The translations under genes and the position numbers were made by a program. The notes under the pieces were generated by a model. It made no database searches. It was given only the letters and a program-made list of their open reading frames with translations, and had not been told where the DNA came from. This document shows, in pieces, positions 16,975-25,380 of a stretch of DNA of 28,155 bases. This DNA is from CBDTTW01 sp965363675 (GTDB lineage Bacteria; Bacteroidota; Rhodothermia; Rhodothermales; DASSAV01). The stretch is from the NCBI GenBank assembly GCA_965363675.1, contig CBDTTW010000016.1:1-28155 (forward strand), written 5' to 3'. How positions within the stretch are numbered: the first letter of the stretch is position 1; the number at the start of each line of letters is the position of its first letter.

Positions 16975-17647
16975 CGGCGGCCTGCCGGGCCAGGTCCCGG
17001 AAAAACGGCAGGGCGTCGGGCAGCATCCGCTCCGGGTGGAACTGCACGCCCAGCCAGGGCAGCCGCTCGTGCTCGATGATCTCGATGACGCCGTCGGGGG
17101 CGTGGCCGGTGGCGCGGAAGCCCTCGCCGAGGGCGGCGATGGCCTGAATGTGGCTCGTGTTGACGCCGAGGCGCTCGGCGCCGACGAGCCCGGCGGCGCG
17201 GCTGCCGGGCGCCAGGGCTACGAGGTGGTCGGCGCCGCCGCGCGCGGCGCTGTGCACGGCCGCCCCGGAAAGTTGCGCCTGCACGTCGGCGTAGAGGGCC
17301 CCGCCGGCCAGGGCGTTCATGAGCTGCATGCCGTAGCAGATGCCCAGCACCGGCTTGCCCTCGGCGCGGCATGCTGCGAGCACCCATTCGTCGGAGCGCG
17401 TGCGCGTCGGCTCGGGCAAGGCCAGGTCGGAGGGCAGGGCGCCCACCAGGCCGCGCGTCACGGCGGGGCCGCCCGTCACGATGACGGCGTCCACGGCCGC
17501 CACGGCGCGCGCCGTGGCGGCTTCGCCGGCGAGCATGGGCAGGAGGACGGGCGTCGCGCCGGCCGCCTCGACGGCCTGCACGTACCGGAGGTCGAGCTGC
17601 TGCGCGCCCGCCTCGAACGACGTGGTGATTCCGATGCGGGGGAACAT
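16955..17647 (-). CDS. Class I glutamine amidotransferase-like amidase (PuuD / peptidase C26)
   Basis: 230 residues. The family hydrolyses gamma-glutamyl amides such as gamma-glutamyl-GABA in putrescine breakdown. The nucleophile elbow is GICYGMQ with Cys104; the triad partners are His204 and Glu206 in VQFHPE. An ITTSFE start, VTGGPAV (57-63) and VNTSHIQAI (162-170) are the usual C26 marks. No other putrescine-pathway gene is adjacent, so the exact substrate is open. It is the third gene of a leftward run: sensor kinase, Smr protein, 30-base gap, amidase. The ATG at 17647 opens the conserved strand directly. Confidence 0.88.
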   Translation of the reverse strand: MFPRIGITTSFEAGAQQLDLRYVQAVEAAGATPVLLPMLAGEAATARAVAAVDAVIVTGGPAVTRGLVGALPSDLALPEPTRTRSDEWVLAACRAEGKPVLGICYGMQLMNALAGGALYADVQAQLSGAAVHSAARGGADHLVALAPGSRAAGLVGAERLGVNTSHIQAIAALGEGFRATGHAPDGVIEIIEHERLPWLGVQFHPERMLPDALPFFRDLARQAAATAPAA

Positions 17648-17677
17648 AGCGGCTGCGGCGTCAGGTCGGGGGGAGCC

Positions 17678-18037
17678 TTAATAGCGCTCCGGACGCGCGC
17701 CCGTTCCCGCCACCTCGAACGGGCGGATGGGCGGGCTCTTGCGCGCGCCGGCGGCCGTCACGAGCAGCAGCATGTCGCCCTCGCGGAGGAAGGCGCCGGA
17801 GGCAAAATCGCGGTAGGCGGGTTCGCCGAGCAGGCGGTGCAGCGCCTCGCGGATGCTCGGCCGCGCCGGATCGCCGGTGGAGGTCGAACTGCCGTGGATG
17901 ATGCGCACGGTGGCTTTGCGGCGCTCGCGGGCCAGGGCGAGCGTGCGCCGCGCCACGCCGAGGGCTTCCTGCACCCCGAGGCCGTGCAGATCGAGCGTCA
18001 CCTGTGCGCCGTTGTCTTCGAGGCGGAAACCGGGCAT
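17678..18037 (-). CDS. Smr-domain protein
   Basis: 119 residues, a stand-alone Smr domain. The marks are LDLHGLGVQEAL (the DLHG motif, about 15-26), VRIIHGSS (44-51, the HG motif) and SIREALHRLL. Stand-alone Smr proteins are related to the C-terminal nuclease domain of MutS2 and, in several bacteria, to cleavage of mRNA in collided ribosomes. Which applies here cannot be told. It lies 18 bases after the sensor kinase stop and 30 bases before the amidase start, probably in one transcript. No Shine-Dalgarno is visible. Confidence 0.82.
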   Translation of the reverse strand: MPGFRLEDNGAQVTLDLHGLGVQEALGVARRTLALARERRKATVRIIHGSSTSTGDPARPSIREALHRLLGEPAYRDFASGAFLREGDMLLLVTAAGARKSPPIRPFEVAGTGARPERY

Positions 18038-18055
18038 GACCGGGGCGTGGGGGCC

Positions 18056-21000
18056 TTAGTTGGCCGCCGAAGGTTCGAGGCGCCTCGGGCGCTCGGCAGG
18101 CTCCGGGCCGGCGGCCTTCTCGGGGAATGTGATGATGAACGTGGCTCCGCGCCCTTTCTCGCTCTCGACGGCGATGGCGCCGCCCATGTGCTCGACGAGG
18201 CGCTTGGTGATGGCGAGCCCCAGGCCGCTGCCTTCGTAGCTGCGCGCCAGCCCCGCCGACTCCTGCTTGAACTCCTCGAAGATGTGCGGCAGAAACTCCT
18301 CGGTGATGCCGACGCCGGTATCCTCCACGCGCAGCACCGCCGCGCCGCCTTCCCGCACGGCCGAGACGCGCACGCCCCCTTCCTCGGTAAACTTGAGCGC
18401 GTTGCCGACGAGGTTGTTCAGGATGCGGTCGAGCGCGGTTTTGTCGAGGTGCGCCACCACCGCGCCCTCGGCGCAGCCCGTAAGCTGAAGGTTCTTCTTC
18501 AGGGCGACCGGCATGAGCAAATCCACGACCTCCTGCACCGAGGGGCCCAGGTCCAGCGGCTCGAACTCGAAGGCGAAGCCCTCTACTTCGAGCTTCGAGA
18601 GGTCGAGGATGGAGTTCAGCGTCTCCATGAGGCGCTTGCCGCTCTGGGTGATGTAGGTCAGGAACTCGCGCTGGTCCTCGCTGACTTCTTCCTCCAGGAT
18701 CTGCGCAAACCCGAGGATCGCCGTGATGGGCGTGCGGATCTCATGGCTCATGTTCGTCAGGATCGTGGACTTGAGCCGCGCCGATTCTTCGGCTTTTTCC
18801 TTGGCTTCGATCAGCTCCTGCTCGTACTTCTCGCGCTCGTCCAGGATGATCGTGATCTGGCGCTGCACTTCTTTTTCGAGCGAGTCGTTGAGCGTCTTGA
18901 GGTCCAGCTCGCGGGCGCGGAGTTCCTTGGCGTGCGAGAGCAGGGACTTGTTCAGGTTTTCGAGCTTGTTCTGCTTGTCGAGCAGTTCCTGCGTCTGCTC
19001 GTTCACCTGGTCTTGCAGGATTTTCTGGCGGCGTACGAGCGCGCGCACGCGCCAGCGGTAGAGCCCGAAGCCGAGCAGCATCACGCCGCCGGCGCAGGCG
19101 AGGTAGAACCAGATGGTTTCGTAAAAGAGCGGGCTGATGGCAAAGGCGTAGACGGCGCTCGTGAGCGAGCAGGCTTCCTCGCTGGAGCAGGCGCGCACGT
19201 GCAGGCGGTACTCGCCGATGCCGGGCGTGAGCGAGAGCGTGTTTTTCTCCAGCGTCCGCCAGTCGGCGCCGGCGGGGGTGCACTCGGCGCCGCCGCGCGC
19301 GAGGCAGTAGCTGTACGTGACGCCCGCGTTGTCGAGGAATGTCAGTCCGGCGAAGGTAAACTGGAGCACCTGCCCCCGGTGGGGGAAGTGGCTCTCGCCG
19401 GTGAGCGGCGCCTCGACGTTGTCGATGAGCAGGCGCTCGATGACGACGGGAGGGTGGTAGGTCGTCAGGTTGGGATGCGTGACGGCCAGGCCGCCCGTCG
19501 TGGCGAACCAGAGGCGGCCGTCGGCGGTGCGCCAGGCCGAGGGCTGCACGCCGCCGGTGGCCTCCGGCACGACGAGGCCGTGGCGGTGGTCGTAGGTGTT
19601 GCTCGTCAGGCGGGGGATGCGCCCGGCCTCGAAGGCTTCGAGGTCGGCTTTGCGCAGGCGGGCGATGCCGCGCATGCCGCCGAGCCACAGGTGGCCCTCG
19701 CCGTCCTCGACGACCTGCACGATGTCGTCGTCGAAGAGGCCCTCGGCCGTGCCGAAGCAGCGCAGCTCGGCGGCGCCCTTCGCGATTTTGCACAAGCCGC
19801 CCTGCTGCGCCCCCACCCACAGGGTTTCCGAAGGGTCCTCGTACAGCGTCAGGACGTAGTCGGACCGGAGGCCCCCTTGGTCGCTCTTGAAATGCTGGAG
19901 TATTTTGCCCTGCCTGTCGAGCAAGGCCAGCCCGTGGCCGTAGAACCCTACCCACGCCGTGCCGTCGCGCTGCACCTGCAACGACGTGACGGGGGCGTTG
20001 CGCAGCGCGGCGGGGATGGGCAGCGTTTCGATCTGCCCGTTCCGAAGCCGGTTGATGCCGGCGTCGGTGCCGATCCAGAGCGGCTGGCCGGGGGCGCTGT
20101 GCATTGAGTAGACGTTGTTGCTCGCCAGGCCGTCGGCGACCGAAAGGCAGTCGAAGCCGGGGCCGGTGTAGCGGCAGATGCCGCCGTCGTAGAAGCCGAT
20201 CCAGAAGTCGCCCTCGGCGGTCTCGTGCATGGAGTAGGCGGCTTCGGTGGGCAACCCCGAGGCGAGGTGGAACGTCTCGAAGGCGCCGTCCTTGAAGCGG
20301 CTGATGCCTTCGCCGTCGGTGCCGACCCACAGGGCGCCGTCGCGCGTTTCGTGGACGGTGAGCACGTCCTTGCCGGAGAGGCCCTCGCGCGGGGAGTACG
20401 TGGCGAAGCGGGCCCCGTGCAGGCGGTTCAGGCCGGCGCCGTCCGTTCCGATCCAGATGCTGCCCTCGGCGTCCTGAAACAGGGAGCGGATCTTGTCGTG
20501 CGTAACGCCGCCGCTGCGCCGGTTGAAGGTCGTGAAGGCGCCGTCGTAGTAGCGGCTGACGCCGTTGTTGCCGGTGCCGATCCAGATGCTGCCGTAGTCG
20601 TCTTCGAGGAGGGCGTTGATGTAGTTGCTGGCCAGGCCGTCGTCGGTGGTGAAGCACTCGAAGGCGCCGCGGGCGTAGCGGCATACGCCGCCGCGCAGGG
20701 TGCCGATCCATACGTCGCCGTTGCGGGCCTGGAGCAGGGCGCGCACGCCGGCATCCTTGAGGGCGGCCGCGGCGCCCGGCGCCGGCGCGATCTGCCGGTG
20801 GCGCGTCATGTAAAGCCCGTCGGCCGTGCCGACCCAGATGGCGCCCTCGTGCGTTTCGGCAATCGCCAGGATGTCGCCGTCGAGGCGCTCGCGCGGGTGC
20901 ACGTACCGCGTGAACGACTTGCGGTCGTAGCGGTAGAGCACTCCGTCGGCCGAGCCGATCCAGATGTTGCCCTCGTGGTCCTCCATGAGCGACCGGATCG

Positions 21001-21451
21001 AGGCGCTGGGCATTTGCTCGGCGCTGAATGTGGTGAAGGCGCCGTTGCGGTAGTAGGAGAGGCCGCCGCCGTCGGTGCCGATCCAGAGCGTGCCGGCGCG
21101 ATCCTCCAGCAGCACCTGGATCTGGTTGTTCTTGAGGCCCGATTGCGGGTCGCCCGTGCGGACGGTGTTGGCGATGTCGAACAGGCGAAAGTCGCGGCCG
21201 TTGTAGCGGGCCAGCCCTACCTGGGTGCCGAACCACAGGTAGCCGTCGGCGGTCTGGTAGATCGTTTTGATGACCTGCTGCGGCAGGCCGTGCACCGACG
21301 AGAGCGAGTCCAGGTGGTAGAACGAGGCGGGAAGGCGGGGGTCCGGGCTGGCGGCCCGGTGCTGGCGGGCAAACGCTGCGTGCCCGGTCGCGCCGCCGAG
21401 CAGGGCGGCGCACAGGAGCGCGCTGAGGAATGTAAGGCGAGGTAGACGCAA
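18056..21451 (-). CDS. Two-component sensor kinase with 14-blade propeller sensor
   Basis: 1131 residues from a TTG at 21451; a stop lies two codons upstream and no ATG fits. The signal sequence is about 1-28. Fourteen Reg_prop repeats follow (about 48-660, core W-[IV]-G-T-x-x-G), enough for two seven-bladed periplasmic propellers. Next come a Y_Y_Y domain (about 690-770), one membrane span (781-798), a coiled coil (about 805-895), the HisKA domain with His903 in SHEIRTP, and the ATPase with Asn1017, DTGVGI (1044-1049) and GSGLGLA (1075-1081). It ends there: unlike the hybrid two-component systems of Bacteroidota, there is no receiver or DNA-binding domain. It should be a membrane kinase sensing an extracytoplasmic ligand, with its response regulator elsewhere. 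It heads a leftward run with the Smr and amidase genes. Confidence 0.93.
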   Translation of the reverse strand: MRLPRLTFLSALLCAALLGGATGHAAFARQHRAASPDPRLPASFYHLDSLSSVHGLPQQVIKTIYQTADGYLWFGTQVGLARYNGRDFRLFDIANTVRTGDPQSGLKNNQIQVLLEDRAGTLWIGTDGGGLSYYRNGAFTTFSAEQMPSASIRSLMEDHEGNIWIGSADGVLYRYDRKSFTRYVHPRERLDGDILAIAETHEGAIWVGTADGLYMTRHRQIAPAPGAAAALKDAGVRALLQARNGDVWIGTLRGGVCRYARGAFECFTTDDGLASNYINALLEDDYGSIWIGTGNNGVSRYYDGAFTTFNRRSGGVTHDKIRSLFQDAEGSIWIGTDGAGLNRLHGARFATYSPREGLSGKDVLTVHETRDGALWVGTDGEGISRFKDGAFETFHLASGLPTEAAYSMHETAEGDFWIGFYDGGICRYTGPGFDCLSVADGLASNNVYSMHSAPGQPLWIGTDAGINRLRNGQIETLPIPAALRNAPVTSLQVQRDGTAWVGFYGHGLALLDRQGKILQHFKSDQGGLRSDYVLTLYEDPSETLWVGAQQGGLCKIAKGAAELRCFGTAEGLFDDDIVQVVEDGEGHLWLGGMRGIARLRKADLEAFEAGRIPRLTSNTYDHRHGLVVPEATGGVQPSAWRTADGRLWFATTGGLAVTHPNLTTYHPPVVIERLLIDNVEAPLTGESHFPHRGQVLQFTFAGLTFLDNAGVTYSYCLARGGAECTPAGADWRTLEKNTLSLTPGIGEYRLHVRACSSEEACSLTSAVYAFAISPLFYETIWFYLACAGGVMLLGFGLYRWRVRALVRRQKILQDQVNEQTQELLDKQNKLENLNKSLLSHAKELRARELDLKTLNDSLEKEVQRQITIILDEREKYEQELIEAKEKAEESARLKSTILTNMSHEIRTPITAILGFAQILEEEVSEDQREFLTYITQSGKRLMETLNSILDLSKLEVEGFAFEFEPLDLGPSVQEVVDLLMPVALKKNLQLTGCAEGAVVAHLDKTALDRILNNLVGNALKFTEEGGVRVSAVREGGAAVLRVEDTGVGITEEFLPHIFEEFKQESAGLARSYEGSGLGLAITKRLVEHMGGAIAVESEKGRGATFIITFPEKAAGPEPAERPRRLEPSAAN

Positions 21452-21596
21452 CGTTTACGGCCCGGGGCGGCCGGGCGGCTGATGCCAAGAAAAAGAGCGC
21501 CTCCGCACACATGGAGTCGGCGCCGCTTTGGCTTAGTCACCGTATCGTCGCCTGCCTGAATATCTTAAGGATTGGACTAACAAATAAGGGGGGTTG

Positions 21597-21671
21597 ATGA
21601 AGATTCTGTTGGCGATTGTCAATAATGCCCGTTTTTCGGTGCGCCGTATGGCGTACGCCATTGCCGAGTAA
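21597..21671 (+). CDS. Possible 24-residue peptide
   Basis: ATG at 21597 follows a purine-rich GGGGGG stretch ending 4 bases upstream and runs to TAA at 21669-21671, starting MKILLAIVNNARFS and carrying two adjacent arginines. It lies in the gap between the sensor kinase and dnaE, on the opposite strand to both, and overlaps the palindrome at 21648. The ribosome-site-like sequence is its only support; it may be chance. Confidence 0.2.
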   Translation: MKILLAIVNNARFSVRRMAYAIAE

Positions 21672-21676
21672 TGGCG
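21648..21676. repeat. Palindrome cluster between dnaE and the sensor kinase gene
   Basis: ATGGCGTACGCCAT (21648-21661) is a perfect 14-base palindrome. Its right half plus the next bases (CGCCATT, 21656-21662) also pair with AATGGCG at 21670-21676. Three half-sites of ATGGCG/CGCCAT thus occur within 29 bases, about 30 bases beyond the dnaE stop and 200 bases upstream of the kinase start. It could be an operator for the kinase operon or a dnaE 3' RNA structure. There is no T run. Confidence 0.45.
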
Positions 21677-21703
21677 TGGGCGCGGCGGGGCGTATGGATT
21701 GCG

Positions 21704-24700
21704 CTAATCGCCGGCCACGAGCACGTTGGCGCGCCCGAACAGCTCGGCCGCTCCCTGAAGCAAGGCGCTGGTGGGCTCGACGACGTACTTGCGGCTGCGT
21801 ATGCGCGGGATGGAATCGGAGGCGGCGCCCTGCACCTCGAAGTAGAGCTTGCAGCGCCCCCGGTTGGTTTCGCAGATTTCCTTGAAGCGGTCGATAGCCT
21901 CGGTGTGCACCTGGTCCAGGTTGACGCGCACGGTGATGACGCTGATCATCTGGTCGCGCACCTTCCACATGGGGCTGACGTCTTGGGCGACGATCTTGAT
22001 TTGCCCGCCCCGCACTTCGGTTTCGCCTTTGACGAGCACGATTTCATCGACGGCGAGGTGCGCCCCGCAGCGGTCGAGCTGGGCGGCGAAGCAGACGACC
22101 TCGGCCTGGCCCTGAAAGTCTTCCAGGGTGGCGAATACGATGGGTTTGCCGCTTTGGGTGGTGCGCCGCTGCACCTCGGTGATGATGCCGCAGAAGCGGT
22201 TCACCGGTCCGCGCGGGGCGCCGTAGCCGCCGCTTTCGGCGGGGGGCTTGGCGGCGATTTCGCGTTCGAGGCGCTCGGCCTCGCCGAGCGTGGCCGTCGT
22301 GAAGGCGTTGGCCTCGGCGGTGTAGGCTTCCAGGGGGTGCCCGGTGATGTAGAAGCCGATCAGCTCGCGCTCTTCCTTGAGCAGGCGCGCCTTCGGCCAC
22401 TCCGCCACGATGGGCGGGTTGGGCATCATGACGTGCGCCTGCCCGGAGGCCGCGCCGAAGAGCGAGTTTTGCCCCAAGGCGCGCTCGGACTGCACGCGCT
22501 GGCCGTACTGCACCGCCAGGTCCACCGTCTCGACGTGCTGTGCGCGGTGGCCCTCCATGTCGTCCATGGCGCCGGCGCGGGCCAGGCATTCGAGCGTTTT
22601 CTTGTTGATCGCGCGGAAGTCCAGCTCGCGCGTGGCCTCGAAAACGGTGCGGAACGCTCCGTGCTTGCGCCGCGCCGCTAGGAGCGCCTCGATGGCGCCC
22701 ATGCCCACGCCTTTGATGGCGCCGAGCCCGAACCGGATGGCGCCGTCCTCGACGGTGAAGGCGGCCGCGCTGTGATTGATCGAGGGCGGCAGCATCCGGA
22801 TGCCGAGGTGGCGCGCCTCCTCCAGCACAACGGCGAGCTTCTTGTTGTCGCCCATTTCGTTCGTCATGGCGGCGGCCATGAACTGCGCCGGGAAGTGCGC
22901 CTTCAGGTAGGCCGTCTGGTAGGCCACCACCGAGTAGGCGGCGCTGTGGCTTTTGTTGAAGCCGTAGCCGGCGAACTTCGCCATCATGTCGAACACGTCG
23001 TTGGCTACGGGCTGGGCGACGCCGCGCTCCAGGGCGCCCCGGACGAAGATGGCGCGCTGCTTGTCCATCTCCTCCTTTTTCTTCTTGCCCATGGCCCGGC
23101 GCAGGAGGTCGGCGCCGCCGAGCGTATAGCCGCCCATGACCTGCGCCATCTGCATGACCTGCTCCTGATAGACCGGGATGCCGTAGGTCGGCTCCAGAAT
23201 CGGGCGCAGCATCTCGTGCGGGTACTGCACCACCTCGCGCCCGTGCTTGCGCTCGATGTAGTTCGGGATGAGGTCCATCGGGCCGGGCCGGTAGAGCGCG
23301 TTCATCGCGATCAGGTCGTCGATGCACGTCGGCTTGAGCTTGCACATCCACTCGCGCATGCCCGAGGATTCAAACTGGAAGATCGAGACGGTCTCGCCGC
23401 GCTGGAACAGCTCGAACGTCTTCGGGTCGTCGAGCGGGATGCCGTCGAGGTCGATGGGCGGGCGCCCCGACTTTTCGATCAGTTCGAGGGCATCCTTGAG
23501 CACCGTGAGGGTTTTCAGGCCGAGGAAGTCCATCTTGAGCAGCCCGAACTCCTCGACCCACTTGCCGTCGTACTGCGTCGTGACGACTTCCTCCTCGGCC
23601 GACTTGCCGCGCGAGACCGAGACGGGCACGTAGTCGCTCACGGCGCCGGGGGCGATGATGACGCCGGCGGCGTGCACGCCCGTATGCCGGGCCGAGCCTT
23701 CGAGCACGCGCGCGTAATGCATCAGGTTGCGCACCGAGGGGTTGGAGTCCTGCTGTAGTTGCCGCAGCTCTGCGACTTCCTTGAGCGCGCTGTCGAGGGT
23801 GACCTTGGGGCCTTCGGGGATGAGCTTGGCGATGCGGTCGGTCTCGGAGAGCGGGATGCCGAGCACGCGCCCCACGTCGCGGATGACCGAGCGGGCGCCC
23901 ATGGTGCCGAAGGTGATGATCTGGCAGACGTTCTCGCGCCCGTACTTCTGCACCACGTAGTCGATGACGCGCCCGCGCCCCCGGTCGTCGAAGTCGATGT
24001 CGATGTCGGGCATCGAGACCCGCTCGGGGTTCAGGAAGCGCTCGAAGAGCAGGTCGTAGGCGAGCGGGTCGATGTTCGTGATGCCGAGGCAGTAGGCCAC
24101 GGCGCTGCCGGCCGCCGAGCCGCGCCCCGGCCCGACGCTCACGCCGAGCGTGCGCGCGGCCGTCGTGAAGTCCTGCACGATGAGGAAGTAGCCGGCGAAC
24201 CCCATGTTGCCGATCACGTCCAGCTCGAAGAGGAGTCGGTTGCGGATCTCCTCGGTCATCTCGGGGTAGCGCGTCCGGGCGCGCTCGAAGACGAGGTGCG
24301 CCAGGTAGCGGTTCATGTCGTTCTCGAAGCCCGGCGGCAGGGGGTAATGCGGCATCAGCAGGCGCCCCATCGGCAGCTCGAAGGCGCATTTGTCGGCCAC
24401 CTCGCGCGTGGCGGCCAGCGCCGCTTCCAGGGCGGGCGCCTCGATGGCCCCGCCGAGCGCCGTGCGCATCTGGTCGGCCGACTTCAGGTAGAACTCTTGC
24501 TTGTCGAACCGCATCCGCTTCGGATCGTTGAGGTCCTTGCCGGTTTGCAGGCACAGCAGCACGTCCTGCGCCGCCGAGTCCGACTGCTCGATGTAGTGCA
24601 CGTCGTTCGTGGCGATGACCCGGACGCCGTAGTGCGCCGCCCACCGCAGCAGGAGCGCGTTGCACCGGTCCTGATCTTCGATGCCGTGGCGCTGGATCTC

Positions 24701-25207
24701 GACGTAGTAGTCCTGGCCGAAGATGTCGAGGTAGGACTCGAAGACCTGCCGCCCGGCGTCCTCGCCGCGCCGCAGGATGGTTTGCAGCACCTCGCCCTGG
24801 AGGCAGCAGGTCGTTGCGACGAGGCCGTGGTGGTGCTGCGCCAGGGCGCGCCGGTCGATGCGGGGCTTGTAGTAATAGCCCTGGGTGTACGAGAGCGACG
24901 AGAGGCGGATGAGGTTGCGGTAGCCCTCCTCGTTTTTCGCCAGCAGCACCTGGTGGTAGCGCGTGCGGTCGGCGCGGTCGTCCATGCCCGAGGGGGTGAT
25001 GTAGAATTCACAGCCGATGATGGGCGTGACGCCGGCTTTGCGGGCGTAATTGTAGAACTCGGGAACGCCGAAGAGATTGCCGTGGTCGGTGATGGCGAGG
25101 GCGGGCATTTCCATAGCCGCCGCGCGCGCCGTGAGCGCCGAGATCTGGGCGGCCCCGTCGAGCAGGGAGTACTGGGTATGGCAGTGGAGGTGGCAGAAGT
25201 CTTTCAT
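21704..25207 (-). CDS. dnaE: DNA polymerase III alpha subunit
   Basis: 1167 residues, the replicative polymerase. The start at 25207 gives the canonical MKDFCHLHCHTQYSLLDG opening; the 49 codons up to 25354 are low-complexity and rejected. The PHP domain comes first, with His6, His8 and His10, DHGN (41-44) and NDVHY (201-205) retained. The polymerase core has GPGRGSAAGS (359-368) and catalytic Asp401 and Asp403 in PDIDIDF, at the same numbers as in the E. coli enzyme. Further marks are FQFESSGM, YRPGPM, Y-G-I-P-V-Y-Q-E-Q-V-M and YGFNKSHSAAYS. An OB-fold begins near residue 985 (NRFCGIITEVQRR), followed by the C-terminal tau-binding region. Family length is normal. It is preceded by a divergent amino-acid-kinase-like gene with 173 bases between. 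Confidence 0.97.
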   Translation of the reverse strand: MKDFCHLHCHTQYSLLDGAAQISALTARAAAMEMPALAITDHGNLFGVPEFYNYARKAGVTPIIGCEFYITPSGMDDRADRTRYHQVLLAKNEEGYRNLIRLSSLSYTQGYYYKPRIDRRALAQHHHGLVATTCCLQGEVLQTILRRGEDAGRQVFESYLDIFGQDYYVEIQRHGIEDQDRCNALLLRWAAHYGVRVIATNDVHYIEQSDSAAQDVLLCLQTGKDLNDPKRMRFDKQEFYLKSADQMRTALGGAIEAPALEAALAATREVADKCAFELPMGRLLMPHYPLPPGFENDMNRYLAHLVFERARTRYPEMTEEIRNRLLFELDVIGNMGFAGYFLIVQDFTTAARTLGVSVGPGRGSAAGSAVAYCLGITNIDPLAYDLLFERFLNPERVSMPDIDIDFDDRGRGRVIDYVVQKYGRENVCQIITFGTMGARSVIRDVGRVLGIPLSETDRIAKLIPEGPKVTLDSALKEVAELRQLQQDSNPSVRNLMHYARVLEGSARHTGVHAAGVIIAPGAVSDYVPVSVSRGKSAEEEVVTTQYDGKWVEEFGLLKMDFLGLKTLTVLKDALELIEKSGRPPIDLDGIPLDDPKTFELFQRGETVSIFQFESSGMREWMCKLKPTCIDDLIAMNALYRPGPMDLIPNYIERKHGREVVQYPHEMLRPILEPTYGIPVYQEQVMQMAQVMGGYTLGGADLLRRAMGKKKKEEMDKQRAIFVRGALERGVAQPVANDVFDMMAKFAGYGFNKSHSAAYSVVAYQTAYLKAHFPAQFMAAAMTNEMGDNKKLAVVLEEARHLGIRMLPPSINHSAAAFTVEDGAIRFGLGAIKGVGMGAIEALLAARRKHGAFRTVFEATRELDFRAINKKTLECLARAGAMDDMEGHRAQHVETVDLAVQYGQRVQSERALGQNSLFGAASGQAHVMMPNPPIVAEWPKARLLKEERELIGFYITGHPLEAYTAEANAFTTATLGEAERLEREIAAKPPAESGGYGAPRGPVNRFCGIITEVQRRTTQSGKPIVFATLEDFQGQAEVVCFAAQLDRCGAHLAVDEIVLVKGETEVRGGQIKIVAQDVSPMWKVRDQMISVITVRVNLDQVHTEAIDRFKEICETNRGRCKLYFEVQGAASDSIPRIRSRKYVVEPTSALLQGAAELFGRANVLVAGD

Positions 25208-25328
25208 GTGTCGGGCGCGGTTCTCGGCGTGGCGGCAGGGCGGCGGCGCCCTACGGGGGTTCTCCATAGGGTAAGGAACGCCGGAGAGCGGCGCCGGGCA
25301 ATGCGTGTGGATATTTGGTCGAGAACTC

Positions 25329-25365
25329 GGGCCGCGCAGGTGAAGCAAAAACACCGGCGCGGCCC
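25329..25365. repeat. Long stem-loop in the dnaE / kinase-like divergent gap
   Basis: GGGCCGCGC (25329-25337) and GCGCGGCCC (25357-25365) form a 9-bp perfect stem around a 19-base A-rich loop, ending 15 bases before the kinase-like ATG. It lies in the leader of that gene and in the upstream region of dnaE. The Shine-Dalgarno (GGGAGG, about 25371-25376) is left outside the stem, so a role in control of translation is only possible, not shown. Confidence 0.4.
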
Positions 25366-25380
25366 AAAACGGGAGGGGCG

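Noticed and set aside
18741..21512. 923-residue minus-strand frame over the sensor kinase, and repeated DNA within it
   Set aside because: The Arg/His/Pro-rich frame is a shadow, and the DNA repeats are the codons of the protein's propeller blades, not a CRISPR array or tandem DNA repeat.
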